From the NCBI GenBank assembly GCA_021613335.1, contig JAJTWR010000308.1:1880001-1944000 (forward strand): a DNA stretch of 64,000 bases, in the 5' to 3' direction. Origin of the DNA: Whitmania pigra. Taxonomy: Eukaryota; Annelida; Clitellata; Hirudinida; Haemopidae. Shown piece by piece: positions 37,964 to 49,610 of the stretch. Each line of letters begins with the position of its first letter. The first letter of the stretch is position 1. The position numbers were made by a program, and so were the translations under genes. Under the pieces are notes generated by a model. That model worked only from the letters and a program-made list of their open reading frames with translations, searched no databases and was not told where the DNA came from.

Positions 37964-38263
37964 GTCGTCAGAGCAATCAAATAACAAGAAGTTATCGGAA
38001 GTGTGGTGGAGAGAAGCGCTTTTATAGATAATGGTCACGTGTCTACTTGTTTTTTAAGTGGTCGTCTAACCCAGTTTTTGGACTTGGCTTACCATGTAGG
38101 TGATGGTTATGATGATGAAGTGATAGGAAAGTTACTACATGGGTTGTCTATATAAATTATGTAGTTATGTAGTGACGGCACATCATATTGGCGCGCACAG
38201 AAACCAAACACAAAATTGAAATTTGAAGACGCTCTATATCTTTGGGGGTCGTCCACAAAAGAT

Positions 38264-38560
38264 ATCCTCATTATTTCTACTACTACGTCACCAGACATTT
38301 GAAACGGTTTCCAATTAGCAAAAAAACACTTGGCACGAGGCATGTGGCCAGAGTAACCAAATGATATTAAATATTATATATATTATATGTAAATATATTA
38401 AATATGGAACTGTCGTGGAGAGAAGCGCTATATGAGACAATGGTCACATGTCTACTTATTTTTTAGGGGGTCGTCTAACCCAGTTTTTGGACTTGGCTTA
38501 CCATGTAGGTAAGGGTTATGATGATGATGTGATGGGAAAGTTACTACCTATTTTATGTAG
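38264..38560 (-). pseudogene. Duplicated 5' end of the transposon (promoter plus truncated first exon)
   Basis: This is a second copy of 37886-38142. A start codon at 38343 opens MPRAKCFFANWKPFQMSGDV, parallel to the intact first exon, but similarity stops after about 30 codons. Shared non-coding motifs follow on the plus strand: gtggagagaagcgct, acccagtttttggacttggc, and ttaccatgtaggt. A third, shorter relic lies at about 38575-38640. Confidence 0.75.
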
Positions 38561-39189
38561 ACAGGTCACGACTCAGTTTCTAGCCTTACCATGATGACGA
38601 TGATGATGAAATTTGATCGGAAAGTTTCCCCTTATTTTATAAGTTTTATTTGTATTTTAATAATGAAATTTGTTTGAAATGAAATGTTCAGAGTCGTGGT
38701 TGACTTAGGCCTCAGACTGAGATTGACTTAATACTTGCTTATATTCCATCCTGGAAATTAAATCTATGTTCATTTCTTACATCGATTATGCTGAGCTTAC
38801 AGAAATCAAAATAAATAGACGATCGAGAACGTAGCGTGTTTAGAAATTCTTAAACTGAACTAGTTAAGGAAATGTATTTATAAAACAAATGTAAAAATGT
38901 TTAGTTATTTAATAATTTTAATTTTTTTAATTTGCTATGTCCTGAGCAACGTTTCGATTTTTGAAACCGATCCCCAGAATATAATTGGAGATTAATAATA
39001 CATTACAATTATTGACGTCTTCCTTTAAACATTTTAAAAACTAAAAAAAAAAATCATTAAAATAAAGTTAACTAGAGTCTCAAGCGTAGTTATGTAGTGA
39101 CGGCACATCTCTATTGGCGCCCACAGAAAGCAAACAAAATTTGAATTAGAAGACGCTTTTTCTCTTTGGGGGTCGTCCACAAAGACGTC

Positions 39190-40250
39190 CACAATAAATC
39201 TTAACCGTAATTTTTAATTTGTCACAATTTCTTAGACATCCTTCCCATGACGTACTCAAATGTCAATAAAATAATATTGAAAAAATAAAAATAAAATTAA
39301 TAAAAAATATAAATTTCTAAAATTTAAAAATTATTTCGTTTTTATTCAAAAAAAACAATTGCACTCCCCCTTCAGCATTAGTATGCTTTTGAAGCGCTCC
39401 ACCATTTGCGAGCGTTTTTTATGGATGACCCCTTTTGTCCTAAGGTTGACTCAGACCAAGGGTTAATTTTTTAATGCCTATATTCCATGCTGGAATATAT
39501 TCCATATCCTTGTTTTTTTTTCAAATCGATCCTGTTGAGTTTATCGTAATCGAGACAATAGGAGATCGAGAGTATAGGGTGTTTAAAAGTGAACAATATT
39601 GAAATGAATATATTAGCGTAAAATTGCGTTCAAATACTTTTAATACTACATTCTAAAGTACAAGTACTACATTTAAATATCACCGATAACTTGGAGACAA
39701 GCATGTCTAAAGTTGAAATTCTAACTACATATATTTAGCAAGATATTAATAAAAATGTGTTTAAAACAAACATTCATTTTCGTTTAAGAATCATTTTATA
39801 AATTTATAGGTAATTACAATCTAACTAATATTATAATCACAAAAAAAACTTTTAAACTTCATATTTAGAAAGATATAACAAATGATCTGCAACACTGCAT
39901 AAAAGTGCCTAAAATCTCGGCTTCAACCAGTTTTAGAAAGCCCATTCTGTTACACATGTTAGAAAATGAAGTTTTCTTTCATATTCTGCAATTTGAACTT
40001 CCAATTTAAATTCGTTTGAGAGATATTCACGATAAAGTAGTCAATAGCGAAACTTGCACGACTTGATATTTCAAATCTACTAGTGAGCGACATAAATCTT
40101 GGAGACATTTTCATAATCTGGTTTATAATAAAAATAATAATATTTTCAAATAGCATGGAATAATAGAGTCTCATAAAACAATAATTTTATTTACACATTT
40201 TAATTGGCAAAATAACGGGTTTATTATTGGCTATGTTGTAGCTACATTAT
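39190..40250. other. AT-rich spacer between transposon and satellite array
   Basis: No gene or clear repeat seen. Open frames here are short and lack splice signals. ATT-rich microsatellite begins near 40245. Confidence 0.45.
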
Positions 40251-40566
40251 ATTATTATATAATAATAATAATTATTATTATTTTATATTATTATATTATA
40301 TTATTATATAATTATATTATATTATTAATATTATACTTATATTTACTTAAAATTAGGATTATAATATTAGTATTCAGGGAAATTCGTAAATATAATTATC
40401 AGCATTGAACAACAACTTAATCAATAGAGATTGATTCTGATTTGATCAAATCAATTAAATGAATAGTTGAATGTGAGATAAACTCAGAAAAAGATCCCAA
40501 CTTGTGGAATATGATAGGATGTTATTATTATTATTGTTGTTGTTGTTGTCGTTGTCGTTGTCGTTG

Positions 40567-40605
<39 letters not shown>

Positions 40606-40610
40606 ATGGA
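40245..40610. repeat. ATT-rich and TTG/TCG/TTA microsatellites
   Basis: Irregular ATT repeats span about 40245-40340. A compound trinucleotide run (TTA, TTG, TCG, TCA and TTA units) spans about 40518-40604. Confidence 0.85.
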
Positions 40611-40734
40611 ATTCGCAACATCAAGTTTTTTTCGACTTTTTCCTAGGGGCAAAACCCTCGCACAACTTGAGATGGCGTTTTATTTCGTCTAAAATCAACG
40701 GCCTAAATTGATAGCAAAAATCCGTCGCTTGCAA

Positions 40735-41005
40735 TTAATTAAATTTTTCGACTAAAGTCTCATTTTCAAGAGATTTAATCTTTTTTTCAAACATTTCAAA
40801 CGCCTTTGCCATCAGACACTTATTTTTCAGGTTATTAACGTTCAAATTTCACGAACTAATTTTACGTACTATCTAAACAGCCTCATTTCAAATGCATAAA
40901 ACCGTAACTTAGACGTAACTAAATGTTTCGACAAAGGGTCTTTGCCATCAGACACTTTTTTTCGAGTTATATACATTCAAACTATAAGGCATTATTGAGC
41001 TGCAA
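40735..41005 (-). repeat. Satellite monomers in inverted orientation
   Basis: The reverse complement of this stretch matches the array to the right: GCCTTTGCCATCAGACACTT, TTTTTCAGGTTATTAACG and GCCTCATTTCAAATGC are the inverse of the array's conserved blocks. At least one and a half diverged monomers are present. The array thus begins with an inversion, with about 400 bp of unrelated AT-rich sequence between the two orientations. Confidence 0.8.
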
Positions 41006-41396
41006 GAAACCGTCACTATTTTGCGGACATACGCATTTTTACCAACACAAATTTTTCTTATGATTTACTTTAATGAATAAACAATCACTTTCATTTTAAG
41101 GTTCCAATTGTTGCCGTTCATTGAAATTTGTAACAAATAATGTAATTTTATTGCTTGTTTGTGATTGGTCACAAAATTATTTTTTATTCTGCGACACGTA
41201 TGAAAGAATCTTTACATCATTGTTAAACTGTGAATTTTACTGTTAACGAAAATGAGAAAATTTATGATTATAACAATGAAAAATGACGAAACAAATGACT
41301 ATAGAACGTGGTAAAACTGACTACTATTTGACAATGGAAGAGTAGTGACAACACATCTCCGCTATCACGTGTATAGTATAAAAATAATTCAAATTT

Positions 41397-44300
41397 GAAA
41401 TGAGGCTGTTTTCCGAGATAGTGCGAATAATTTGAGCGTTATTAACCTGAAAAATAAGTGTCTGATGGCAAAGGCCTTGGAAATTTAAAATACAGAAATT
41501 AAATATCTTTAAAATGAGACCTTTGTCAAAACATTTAGTTAAGTCTAAGTTACGGTTTTAAGCATTTGAAATGAATCTGTTTATGTAGTCCGTAAAATTA
41601 GTGCGTAAACTTTGAGCGTTAATAAACCTGAAAAATAAGTGTCTGATGGCAAAGGGCTTGCCAACTTGATAAAGATAGGTTAAATCTCTTTAGAATGAGA
41701 CCTTTGTCGAAATATTTAGTTAAGTTTAAGTTACTGTTAATTGCATTTGAAATGAGGCTGTGTTCCGAGGCAGTGAATACAATTAGTGCGTAAACTTTGA
41801 GCGTTAATAACCTGAAAAATAAGTGTCTGATGGCAAAGGGCTTGCCAAATCGATAAAGATAGTTTAAATATCTTTAAAATGAGACATTTGTCGAAATATT
41901 TAGTTAAGTTTAAGTTACTGTTAATTGCATTTGAAATGAGGCTGTGTTCCGAGGCAGTTCGTAAAATTAGTGCGTAAACATTGAGCGTTAATAAACCTGA
42001 AAAATAAGTGTCTGATGGCAAAGGCCTCTCCAACTTGATAAAGATAGGTTAAATCTCTTTAGAATGAGACCTTTGTCGAAATATTTAGTTAAGTTTAAGT
42101 TACTGTTAATTGCATTTGAAATGAGGCTGTGTTCCGAGGCAGTGAATACAATTAGTGCGTAAACTTTGAGCGTTAATAACCTGAAAAATAAGTGTCTGAT
42201 GGCAAAGGGCTTGCCAAATCGATAAAAATAGTTTAAATATCTTTAAAATGAGACCTTTGTCGAAATATTTAGTTAAGTTTAAGTTACTGTTAATTGCATT
42301 TGAAATGAGGCTGTGTTCCGAGGCAGTTCGTAAAATTAGTGCGTAAACATTGAGCGTTAATAAACCTGAAAAATAAGTGTCTGATGGCAAAGGGCTTGCC
42401 AAATCGATAAAGATAGTTTAAATATCTTTAAAATGAGATCTTTGTCGAAATATTTAGTTAAGTTTAAGTTACTGTTAATTGCATTTGAAATGAGGCTGTG
42501 TTCCGAGGCAGTTCGTAAAATTAGTGCGTAAACTTTGAGCGTTAATAACCTGAAAAATAAGTGTCTGATGGCAAAGGGCTTGCCAAATCGATAAAGATAG
42601 TTTAAATATCTTTAAAATGAGACCTTTGTCGAAATATTTAGTTAAGTTTAAATTACTGTTAATTGCATTTGAAATGAGGCTGTGTTCCGAGGCAGTGAAT
42701 ACAATTAGTGCGTAAACTTTGAGCGTTAATAACCTGAAAAATAAGTGTCTGATGGCAAAGGCCTCTCCAACTTGATAAAGATAGGTTAAATCTCTTTAGA
42801 ATGAGACCTTTGTCGAAATATTTAGTTAAGTTTAAGTTACTGTTAATTGCATTTGAAATGAGGCTGTGTTCCGAGGCAGTGAATACAATTAGTGCGTAAA
42901 CTTTGAGCGTTAATAACCTGAAAAATAAGTGTCTGATGGCAAAGGGCTTGCCAAATCGATAAAAATAGTTTAAATATCTTTAAAATGAGACCTTTGTCGA
43001 AATATTTAGTTAAGTTTAAGTTACTGTTAATTGCATTTGAAATGAGGCTGTGTTCCGAGGCAGTTCGTAAAATTAGTGCGTAAACATTGAGCGTTAATAA
43101 CCTGAAAAATAAGTGTCTGATGGCAAAGGGCTTGCCAAATCGATAAAGATAGTTTAAATATCTTTAAAATGAGATCTTTGTCGAAATATTTAGTTAAGTT
43201 TAAGTTACTGTTAATTGCATTTGAAATGAGGCTGTGTTCCGAGGCAGTTCGTAAAATTAGTGCGTAAACTTTGAGCGTTAATAACCTGAAAAATAAGTGT
43301 CTGATGGCAAAGGGCTTGCCAAATCGATAAAGATAGTTTAAATATCTTTAAAATGAGACCTTTGTCGAAATATTTAGTTAAGTTTAAATTACTGTTAATT
43401 GCATTTGAAATGAGGCTGTGTTCCGAGGCAGTGAATACAATTAGTGCGTAAACTTTGAGCGTTAATAACCTGAAAAATAAGTGTCTGATGGCAAAGGCCT
43501 CTCCAACTTGATAAAGATAGGTTAAATCTCTTTAGAATGAGACCTTTGTCGAAATATTTAGTTAAGTTTAAGTTACTGTTAATTGCATTTGAAATGAGGC
43601 TGTGTTCCGAGGCAGTGAATACAATTAGTGCGTAAACTTTGAGCGTTAATAACCTGAAAAATAAGTGTCTGATGGCAAAGGGCTTGCCAAATCGATAAAA
43701 ATAGTTTAAATATCTTTAAAATGAGACCTTTGTCGAAATATTTAGTTAAGTTTAAGTTACTGTTAATTGCATTTGAAATGAGGCTGTGTTCCGAGGCAGT
43801 TCGTAAAATTAGTGCGTAAACATTGAGCGTTAATAACCTGAAAAATAAGTGTCTGATGGCAAAGGGCTTGCCAAATCGATAAAGATAGTTTAAATATCTT
43901 TAAAATGAGATCTTTGTCGAAATATTTAGTTAAGTTTAAGTTACTGTTAATTGCATTTGAAATGAGGCTGTGTTCCGAGGCAGTGTAAAATTAGTGCGTA
44001 AACTTTGAGCGTTAATAACCTGAAAAATAAGTGTCTGATGGCAAAGGGCTTGCCAAATCGATAAAGATAGTTTAAATATCTTTAAAATGAGACCTTTGTC
44101 GAAATATTTAGTTAAGTTTAAATTACTGTTAATTGCATTTGAAATGAGGCTGTGTTCCGAGGCAGTTCGTAAAATTAGTGCGTAAACATTGAGCGTTAAT
44201 AACCTGAAAAATAAGTGTCTGATGGCAAAGGCCTCTCCAACTTGATAAAGATAGGTTAAATCTCTTTAGAATGAGACCTTTGTCGAAATATTTAGTTAAG

Positions 44301-46690
44301 TTTAAGTTACTGTTAATTGCATTTGAAATGAGGCTGTGTTCCGAGGCAGTGAATACAATTAGTGCGTAAACTTTGAGCGTTAATAACCTGAAAAATAAGT
44401 GTCTGATGGCAAAGGGCTTGCCAAATCGATAAAAATAGTTTAAATATCTTTAAAATGAGACCTTTGTCGAAATATTTAGTTAAGTTTAAGTTACTGTTAA
44501 TTGCATTTGAAATGAGGCTGTGTTCCGAGGCAGTTCGTAAAATTAGTGCGTAAACATTGAGCGTTAATAAACCTGAAAAATAAGTGTCTGATGGCAAAGG
44601 CCTCTCCAACTTGATAAAGATAGGTTAAATCTCTTTAGAATGAGACCTTTGTCGAAATATTTAGTTAAGTTTAAGTTACTGTTAATTGCATTTGAAATGA
44701 GGCTGTGTTCCGAGGCAGTGAATACAATTAGTGCGTAAACTTTGAGCGTTAATAACCTGAAAAATAAGTGTCTGATGGCAAAGGGCTTGCCAAATCGATA
44801 AAGATAGTTTAAATATCTTTAAAATGAGACCTTTGTCGAAATATTTAGTTAAGTTTAAGTTACTGTTAATTGCATTTGAAATGAGGCTGTGTTCCGAGGC
44901 AGTTCGTAAAATTAGTGCGTAAACTTTGAGCGTTAATAACCTGAAAAATAAGTGTCTGATGGCAAAGGGCTTGCCAAATCGATAAAGATAGTTTAAATAT
45001 CTTTAAAATTAGACCTTTGTCGAAATATTTAGTTAAGTTTAAGTTACTGTTAATTGCATTTGAAATGAGGCTGTGTTCCGAGGCAGTTCGTAAAATTAGT
45101 GCGTAAACTTTGAGCGTTAATAAACCTGAAAAATAAGTGTCTGATGGCAAAGGGCTTGCCAATCGATAAAGATAGTTTAAATATCTTTAAAATGAGATCT
45201 TTGTCGAAATATTTAGTTAAGTTTAAGTTACTGTTAATTGCATTTGAAATGAGGCTGTGTTCCGAGGCAGTTCGTAAAATTAGTGCGTAAACTTTGAGCG
45301 TTAATAACCTGAAAAATAAGTGTCTGATGGCAAAGGGCTTGCCAAATCGATAAAGATAGTTTAAATATCTTTAAAATGAGACCTTTGTCGAAATATTTAG
45401 TTAAGTTTAAGTTACTGTTAATTGCATTTGAAATGAGGCTGTGTTCCGAGGCAGTGAATACAATTAGTGCGTAAACTTTGAGCGTTAATAAACCTGAAAA
45501 ATAAGTGTCTGATGGCAAAGGCCTCTCCAACTTGATAAAGATAGGTTAAATCTCTTTAGAATGAGACCTTTGTCGAAATATTTAGTTAAGTTTAAGTTAC
45601 TGTTAATTGCATTTGAAATGAGGCTGTGTTCCGAGGCAGTGAATACAATTAGTGCGTAAACTTTGAGCGTTAATAACCTGAAAAATAAGTGTCTGATGGC
45701 AAAGGGCTTGCCAAATCGATAAAAATAGTTTAAATATCTTTAAAATGAGACCTTTGTCGAAATATTTAGTTAAGTTTAAGTTACTGTTAATTGCATTTGA
45801 AATGAGGCTGTGTTCCGAGGCAGTTCGTAAAATTAGTGCGTAAACATTGAGCGTTAATAACCTGAAAAATAAGTGTCTGATGGCAAAGGGCTTGCCAAAT
45901 CGATAAAGATAGTTTAAATATCTTTAAAATGAGATCTTTGTCGAAATATTTAGTTAAGTTTAAGTTACTGTTAATTGCATTTGAAATGAGGCTGTGTTCC
46001 GAGGCAGTTCGTAAAATTAGTGCGTAAACTTTGAGCGTTAATAACCTGAAAAATAAGTGTCTGATGGCAAAGGGCTTGCCAAATCGATAAAGATAGTTTA
46101 AATATCTTTAAAATGAGACCTTTGTCGAAATATTTAGTTAAGTTTAAATTACTGTTAATTGCATTTGAAATGAGGCTGTGTTCCGAGGCAGTTCGTAAAA
46201 TTAGTGCGTAAACATTGAGCGTTAATAACCTGAAAAATAAGTGTCTGATGGCAAAGGCCTCTCCAACTTGATAAAGATAGGTTAAATCTCTTTAGAATGA
46301 GACCTTTGTCGAAATATTTAGTTAAGTTTAAGTTACTGTTAATTGCATTTGAAATGAGGCTGTTTTCCGAGGTAGTGAGTACAATTTGAGCCTTAATAAC
46401 CTGAAAAATAAGTGTCTGATGGCAAAGTCTTTGGAAATTTAAAAAATGAGATTAAATATCTTTAAAATGAGGCCTTTGTCGAAACATTTGGTTAAGTCTA
46501 AGTTAAGGTTTTATGCATTTGAAATGAGTCTGTTTTTCCATATAATGCGTAAAGTTTGAGCTTCAATAACTTGAAAAATAAGTGTCTGACGGCAAAGTGG
46601 TTAGAAATGTGAGAAAGATAGATGCTATGTCTTCAAAATGAGAATTTACTCAAAAAATATAGTTTAGTCTAAGTGACAGTTTTTTGCAGT
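41397..46690 (+). repeat. 184-bp satellite array with a four-monomer higher-order repeat
   Basis: About 28 head-to-tail copies of a unit close to 184 bp. Conserved blocks are gcatttgaaatgaggctgtg, gcgttaataacctgaaaaat, aagtgtctgatggcaaaggg, gacctttgtcgaaatattta and gttaagtttaagttactgtt. Unit starts at 41743, 41927, 42112 and 42296 show the period. Monomer types differ at fixed places (ggcctctccaacttgataaa against gggcttgccaaatcgataaa; gaatacaatt against ttcgtaaaatt). The ggcctctcc type recurs about every 736 bp (near 42023, 42760, 43497, 44230), then after about 370 and 917 bp, then again 737 bp. First and last monomers are the most diverged, as expected at array edges. Open frames across it are by-products of the period. 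Confidence 0.95.
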
Positions 46691-47595
46691 TGAATTAAGG
46701 CTGTTTTTATAGACTGATTTTAGTGCGTGATGTTTGAGCATAAATATCTTGAAAAATATAGGTTTTTACGCAAAGAGCTTGCTAATGTGATAAAGTTGGA
46801 TTATATCTCTTTAGAATGAGATCTTATTCGAAAAACTTTGTTAAGTGCAAGTTACTGTTAATTGCTCTTGAATTAAAGGCTGTTTTTCTAGGCTGATTTT
46901 AGTGCGTGATGTTTGAACATAAATATCTTGAAAATTATAGGTTTTTACGCAAAGAGCTTGCTAATGTGATAAAGTTGGATTATATCTCTTTAAAATGAGA
47001 TCTTATTCGAAAAACTTTGTTAAGTGCAAGTTACTGTTAATTGCTCTTGAATTAAAGGCTGTTTTTCTAGGCTGATTTTAGTGCGTGATGTTTGAACATA
47101 AATATCTTGAAAATTATAGGTTTTTACGCAAAGAGCTTGCTAATGTGATAAAGTTGGATTATATCTCTTTAGAATGAGATCTTATTCGAAAAACTTTGTT
47201 AAGTGCAAGTTACTGTTAATTGCTCTTGAATTAAAGGCTGTTTTTCTAGGCTGATTTTAGTGCGTGATGTTTGAACATAAATATCTTGAAAATTATAGGT
47301 TTTTACGCAAAGAGCTTGCTAATGTGATAAAGTTGGATTATATCTCTTTAAAATGAGATCTTATTCGAAAAACTTTGTTAAGTGCAAGTTACTGTTAATT
47401 GCTCTTGAATTAAAGGCTGTTTTTCTAGGCTGATTTTAGTGCGTGATGTTTGAACATAAATATCTTGAAAATTATAGGTTTTTACGCAAAGAGCTTGCTA
47501 ATGTGATAAAGTTGGATTATATCTCTTTAGAATGAGATCTTATTCGAAAAACTTTGTTAAGTGCAAGTTACTGTTAATTGCTCTTGAATTAAGCT
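46690..47595 (+). repeat. Related 179-bp satellite with a two-monomer period
   Basis: Five units of 179 bp (attgctcttgaattaaag at about 46860, 47040, 47219, 47398 and 47577). They share the scheme of the 184-bp family (gttaagtgcaagttactgtt, tagtgcgtga, cttgaaaa-tata) but form a separate clade. Alternate units read ctctttagaatgag and ctctttaaaatgag, so the repeat of order is a dimer of 358 bp. The stretch 46440-46690 holds intermediates between the two families. Confidence 0.92.
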
Positions 47596-48352
47596 GTTTT
47601 AGTGTCTGATAGCGTTTTGAACGTCCGATAGCTTCACGGGAGTGTCGAATGTGCTTGATGTTTGACTAGAGTGTTGGGCTGCGTAACAAAGGGAGGGGAG
47701 CGGAGGGCACGTCCCTAGGTGTGAAAAATTGGTAATGTTAAAGTGGAGGGCGTCCAAATTCCTAGCTATGCCTCTGGGTGGAAATAGGCATGAGAGGTAG
47801 AACTGTGTCAAAACTCTCAGTCTGGATAACTTTATGGCAAAAGCAACAAAATTGAAAAGGAAGTAAATGATGGACAAATAGCCAAGTTTGTATATGCAAC
47901 AAATTCATCAACCAGGATTGGTGATCATAAATTCTTATGATTCAGTTTTTGCTACTATCCAGTCTTCTAGTAGATTAGTGGAAAGTTATTAAGTATCTCG
48001 AAAACAGCAATAGAATGCTAGAAGACAAAAGAGTGTGCATAATTATGTCTTTATGGCAATGTCTATAACGAGCCAATCATTAATGCTAATGTAATAGTAT
48101 CAGATTCTGCTATATATTTCTAGTTGGTACTGTTGACACTTGTGGTAATGCTTACACTGCTGATTATCCTAAACTCAATGGAGACTGATGATGACAAAAA
48201 TTATGGACTATTCTTAACAATTTCATAGACAGCTTATTGACTTATATGCATTTGAATTTCAATTTTCAGCAGTATTATTTTATTAAATAAACTATCAAGG
48301 CATAGCTTTATGGCAGACCTACTAGGTTGTTTAAATAACTACAGCTTCAGTG
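47596..48352. other. Spacer after the satellite, no gene seen
   Basis: The first 50 bp still echo the satellite (gtgtctgatagcg). Further on, a patch with gagggcacgtccctagg and gtggagggcgtccaaattcc looks like old transposon debris. No coding exon could be supported. Confidence 0.4.
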
Positions 48353-48360
48353 GCCTAGAA

Positions 48361-48845
48361 CAGTGGTTCTCAACCCCCGGTCCCCGGTAACGGTCCATGA
48401 ATCAAATGGTACCAATCAAAGGGGCCGCCCAAGGAATAATAAATTATTTCCATTTTATTAAAAAAATTGAAATAGTTTGTAGGGGTTGAGAACAACCGCT
48501 GCCATCTCTTTCTTAGTGTGTTCGGTAAAATTATTGAGTCTGATTTTGTAACATTTTAAGAATAACGATCAACTTACCAAAAAAAATGATACACTTTTTA
48601 ATTAAATTTTTAATTTAAAATAATTTTTAATTTATCTAATTAAGTGATTACAGTGAAGTAATTTCATTATTATCTTTTTTCCTTTTCATTGTGGGAACAC
48701 TGAACTTCGCCCCATGACTTCACCAGGCTCCAATCGTGCAGGAAATTATATAATTAATTTTTGTAATTTTATTACGTAATATTCAACTCCACCACCCCGG
48801 TCCGCGGTAAAATTATCAGGTTGAAAAAAAGGTTGAGAACCACTG
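48361..48845. mobile_element. hAT MITE with perfect 8-bp target duplication
   Basis: It begins CAGTGGTTCTCAACC and ends GGTTGAGAACCACTG, perfect 15-bp inverted repeats of the classic hAT type. Both sides carry the same 8 bp, GCCTAGAA (48353-48360 and 48846-48853), the target duplication expected of hAT. Length 485 bp, no coding capacity. The flawless ends indicate recent insertion. Confidence 0.97.
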
Positions 48846-48853
48846 GCCTAGAA

Positions 48854-49610
48854 GAGAAAGCAAAACATATTGGGAAAAATTCCAATATAAATCATAAACC
48901 AGTTTATATCAAAAAATTCAGATTTTTTGTTTTTATTAAAAAAATCATGAGTTATATCAATGCTGCTGGCAAACTACCTACAGATCCAGGAAAGTTCTTT
49001 GAAGCAACTAGAAATACAGGAACAATTGAACAATACAAGCTATTTAAGAGATCGACAGGCAGCTTTTGTAGCAGATTCTTTAGGCTAGAGTTATTGACAA
49101 CCGGAATATGCTTAAGGCTCGAATATTGGAAGCTAGAACAGTGGAAGAAATTAAGAATGAATCTGAAGACTGTTTTGTAAGAAGTTAAGGAGGAATGTTC
49201 CTCTGAACATGAGAAAATCCTTAAGGACCACTGTATTCTATTAGTTATGTTTGATGGTCAATTGTTATTAGGGATTAATTATTTGGAAATATCAAATTTG
49301 CTTCTGCAATGTCTATATTGAGGTTGTTGAAATGTGATCGCCTGGCAGTATATACTCAAGGACTGGCTTTCTGAGAATGATTTATATCAGAGTGTCTCAC
49401 TTGCTCTGGAGTTGCTCCTTCACAAGCATTTCCAGATGTATCATGTTGATAGAAATTTCTGACTCGTATGTTATGTCAATCTGGCATTGGAAAAGCAAAA
49501 AAAGGTTCTAAAACCAAGGCAGGCGGTGATCTATGTGACATTAATCGAGCAAACCGCTAAACCTCTCTAAAATTTCACTGCCCTAGCTTAAATTCGAATT
49601 TATTGTGGTG
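48854..49610 (+). pseudogene. Possible degenerate coding relic around the hAT MITE
   Basis: The plus strand has broken open stretches (MSYINAAGKLPTDPGKFFEA; RNMLKARILEARTVEEIKNE; LKDWLSENDLYQSVSLALEL) in changing frames with stops between. They read like protein, but I do not recognise the family, and the frames do not join through splice sites. It was the host sequence into which the MITE inserted. Confidence 0.3.

Larger units (their letters stand above)
30600..39190 (-). mobile_element. Large degenerate DNA transposon: DDE transposase plus Ulp1-PHD gene
   Basis: Minus-strand exons spread over about 5 kb encode an N-terminal paired domain-like module, a DDE transposase core, linker exons and a Ulp1-like protease with PHD finger. 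Nearly identical stretches of about 300 bp in the same orientation lie on both sides (30600-30900 and 38890-39190; shared gccgatccccagaatataa and gttatgtagtgacggcacat). The region also holds tandem repeats at 31995-32180 and 32611-33165 and duplicated 5' ends at 37890-38560. Mutator-like elements and the KDZ group are the families in which transposases and Ulp1 proteases are known to travel together; either could apply. No terminal inverted repeats were found, so boundaries are those of the flanking direct repeats. Confidence 0.55.

Noticed and set aside
41737..45530. Repeated 98-codon minus-strand frames with near-identical products
   Set aside because: They recur with the satellite period and disappear where monomers have an indel; they are by-products of a 184-bp repeat, not a gene family.
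40245..47595. Possible CRISPR array
   Set aside because: The units are 179-184 bp, contiguous and without unique spacers, in a eukaryotic genome; this is satellite DNA.
47599..47877. 92-codon minus-strand frame after the satellite
   Set aside because: Low-complexity, no domain, partly overlaps transposon debris.
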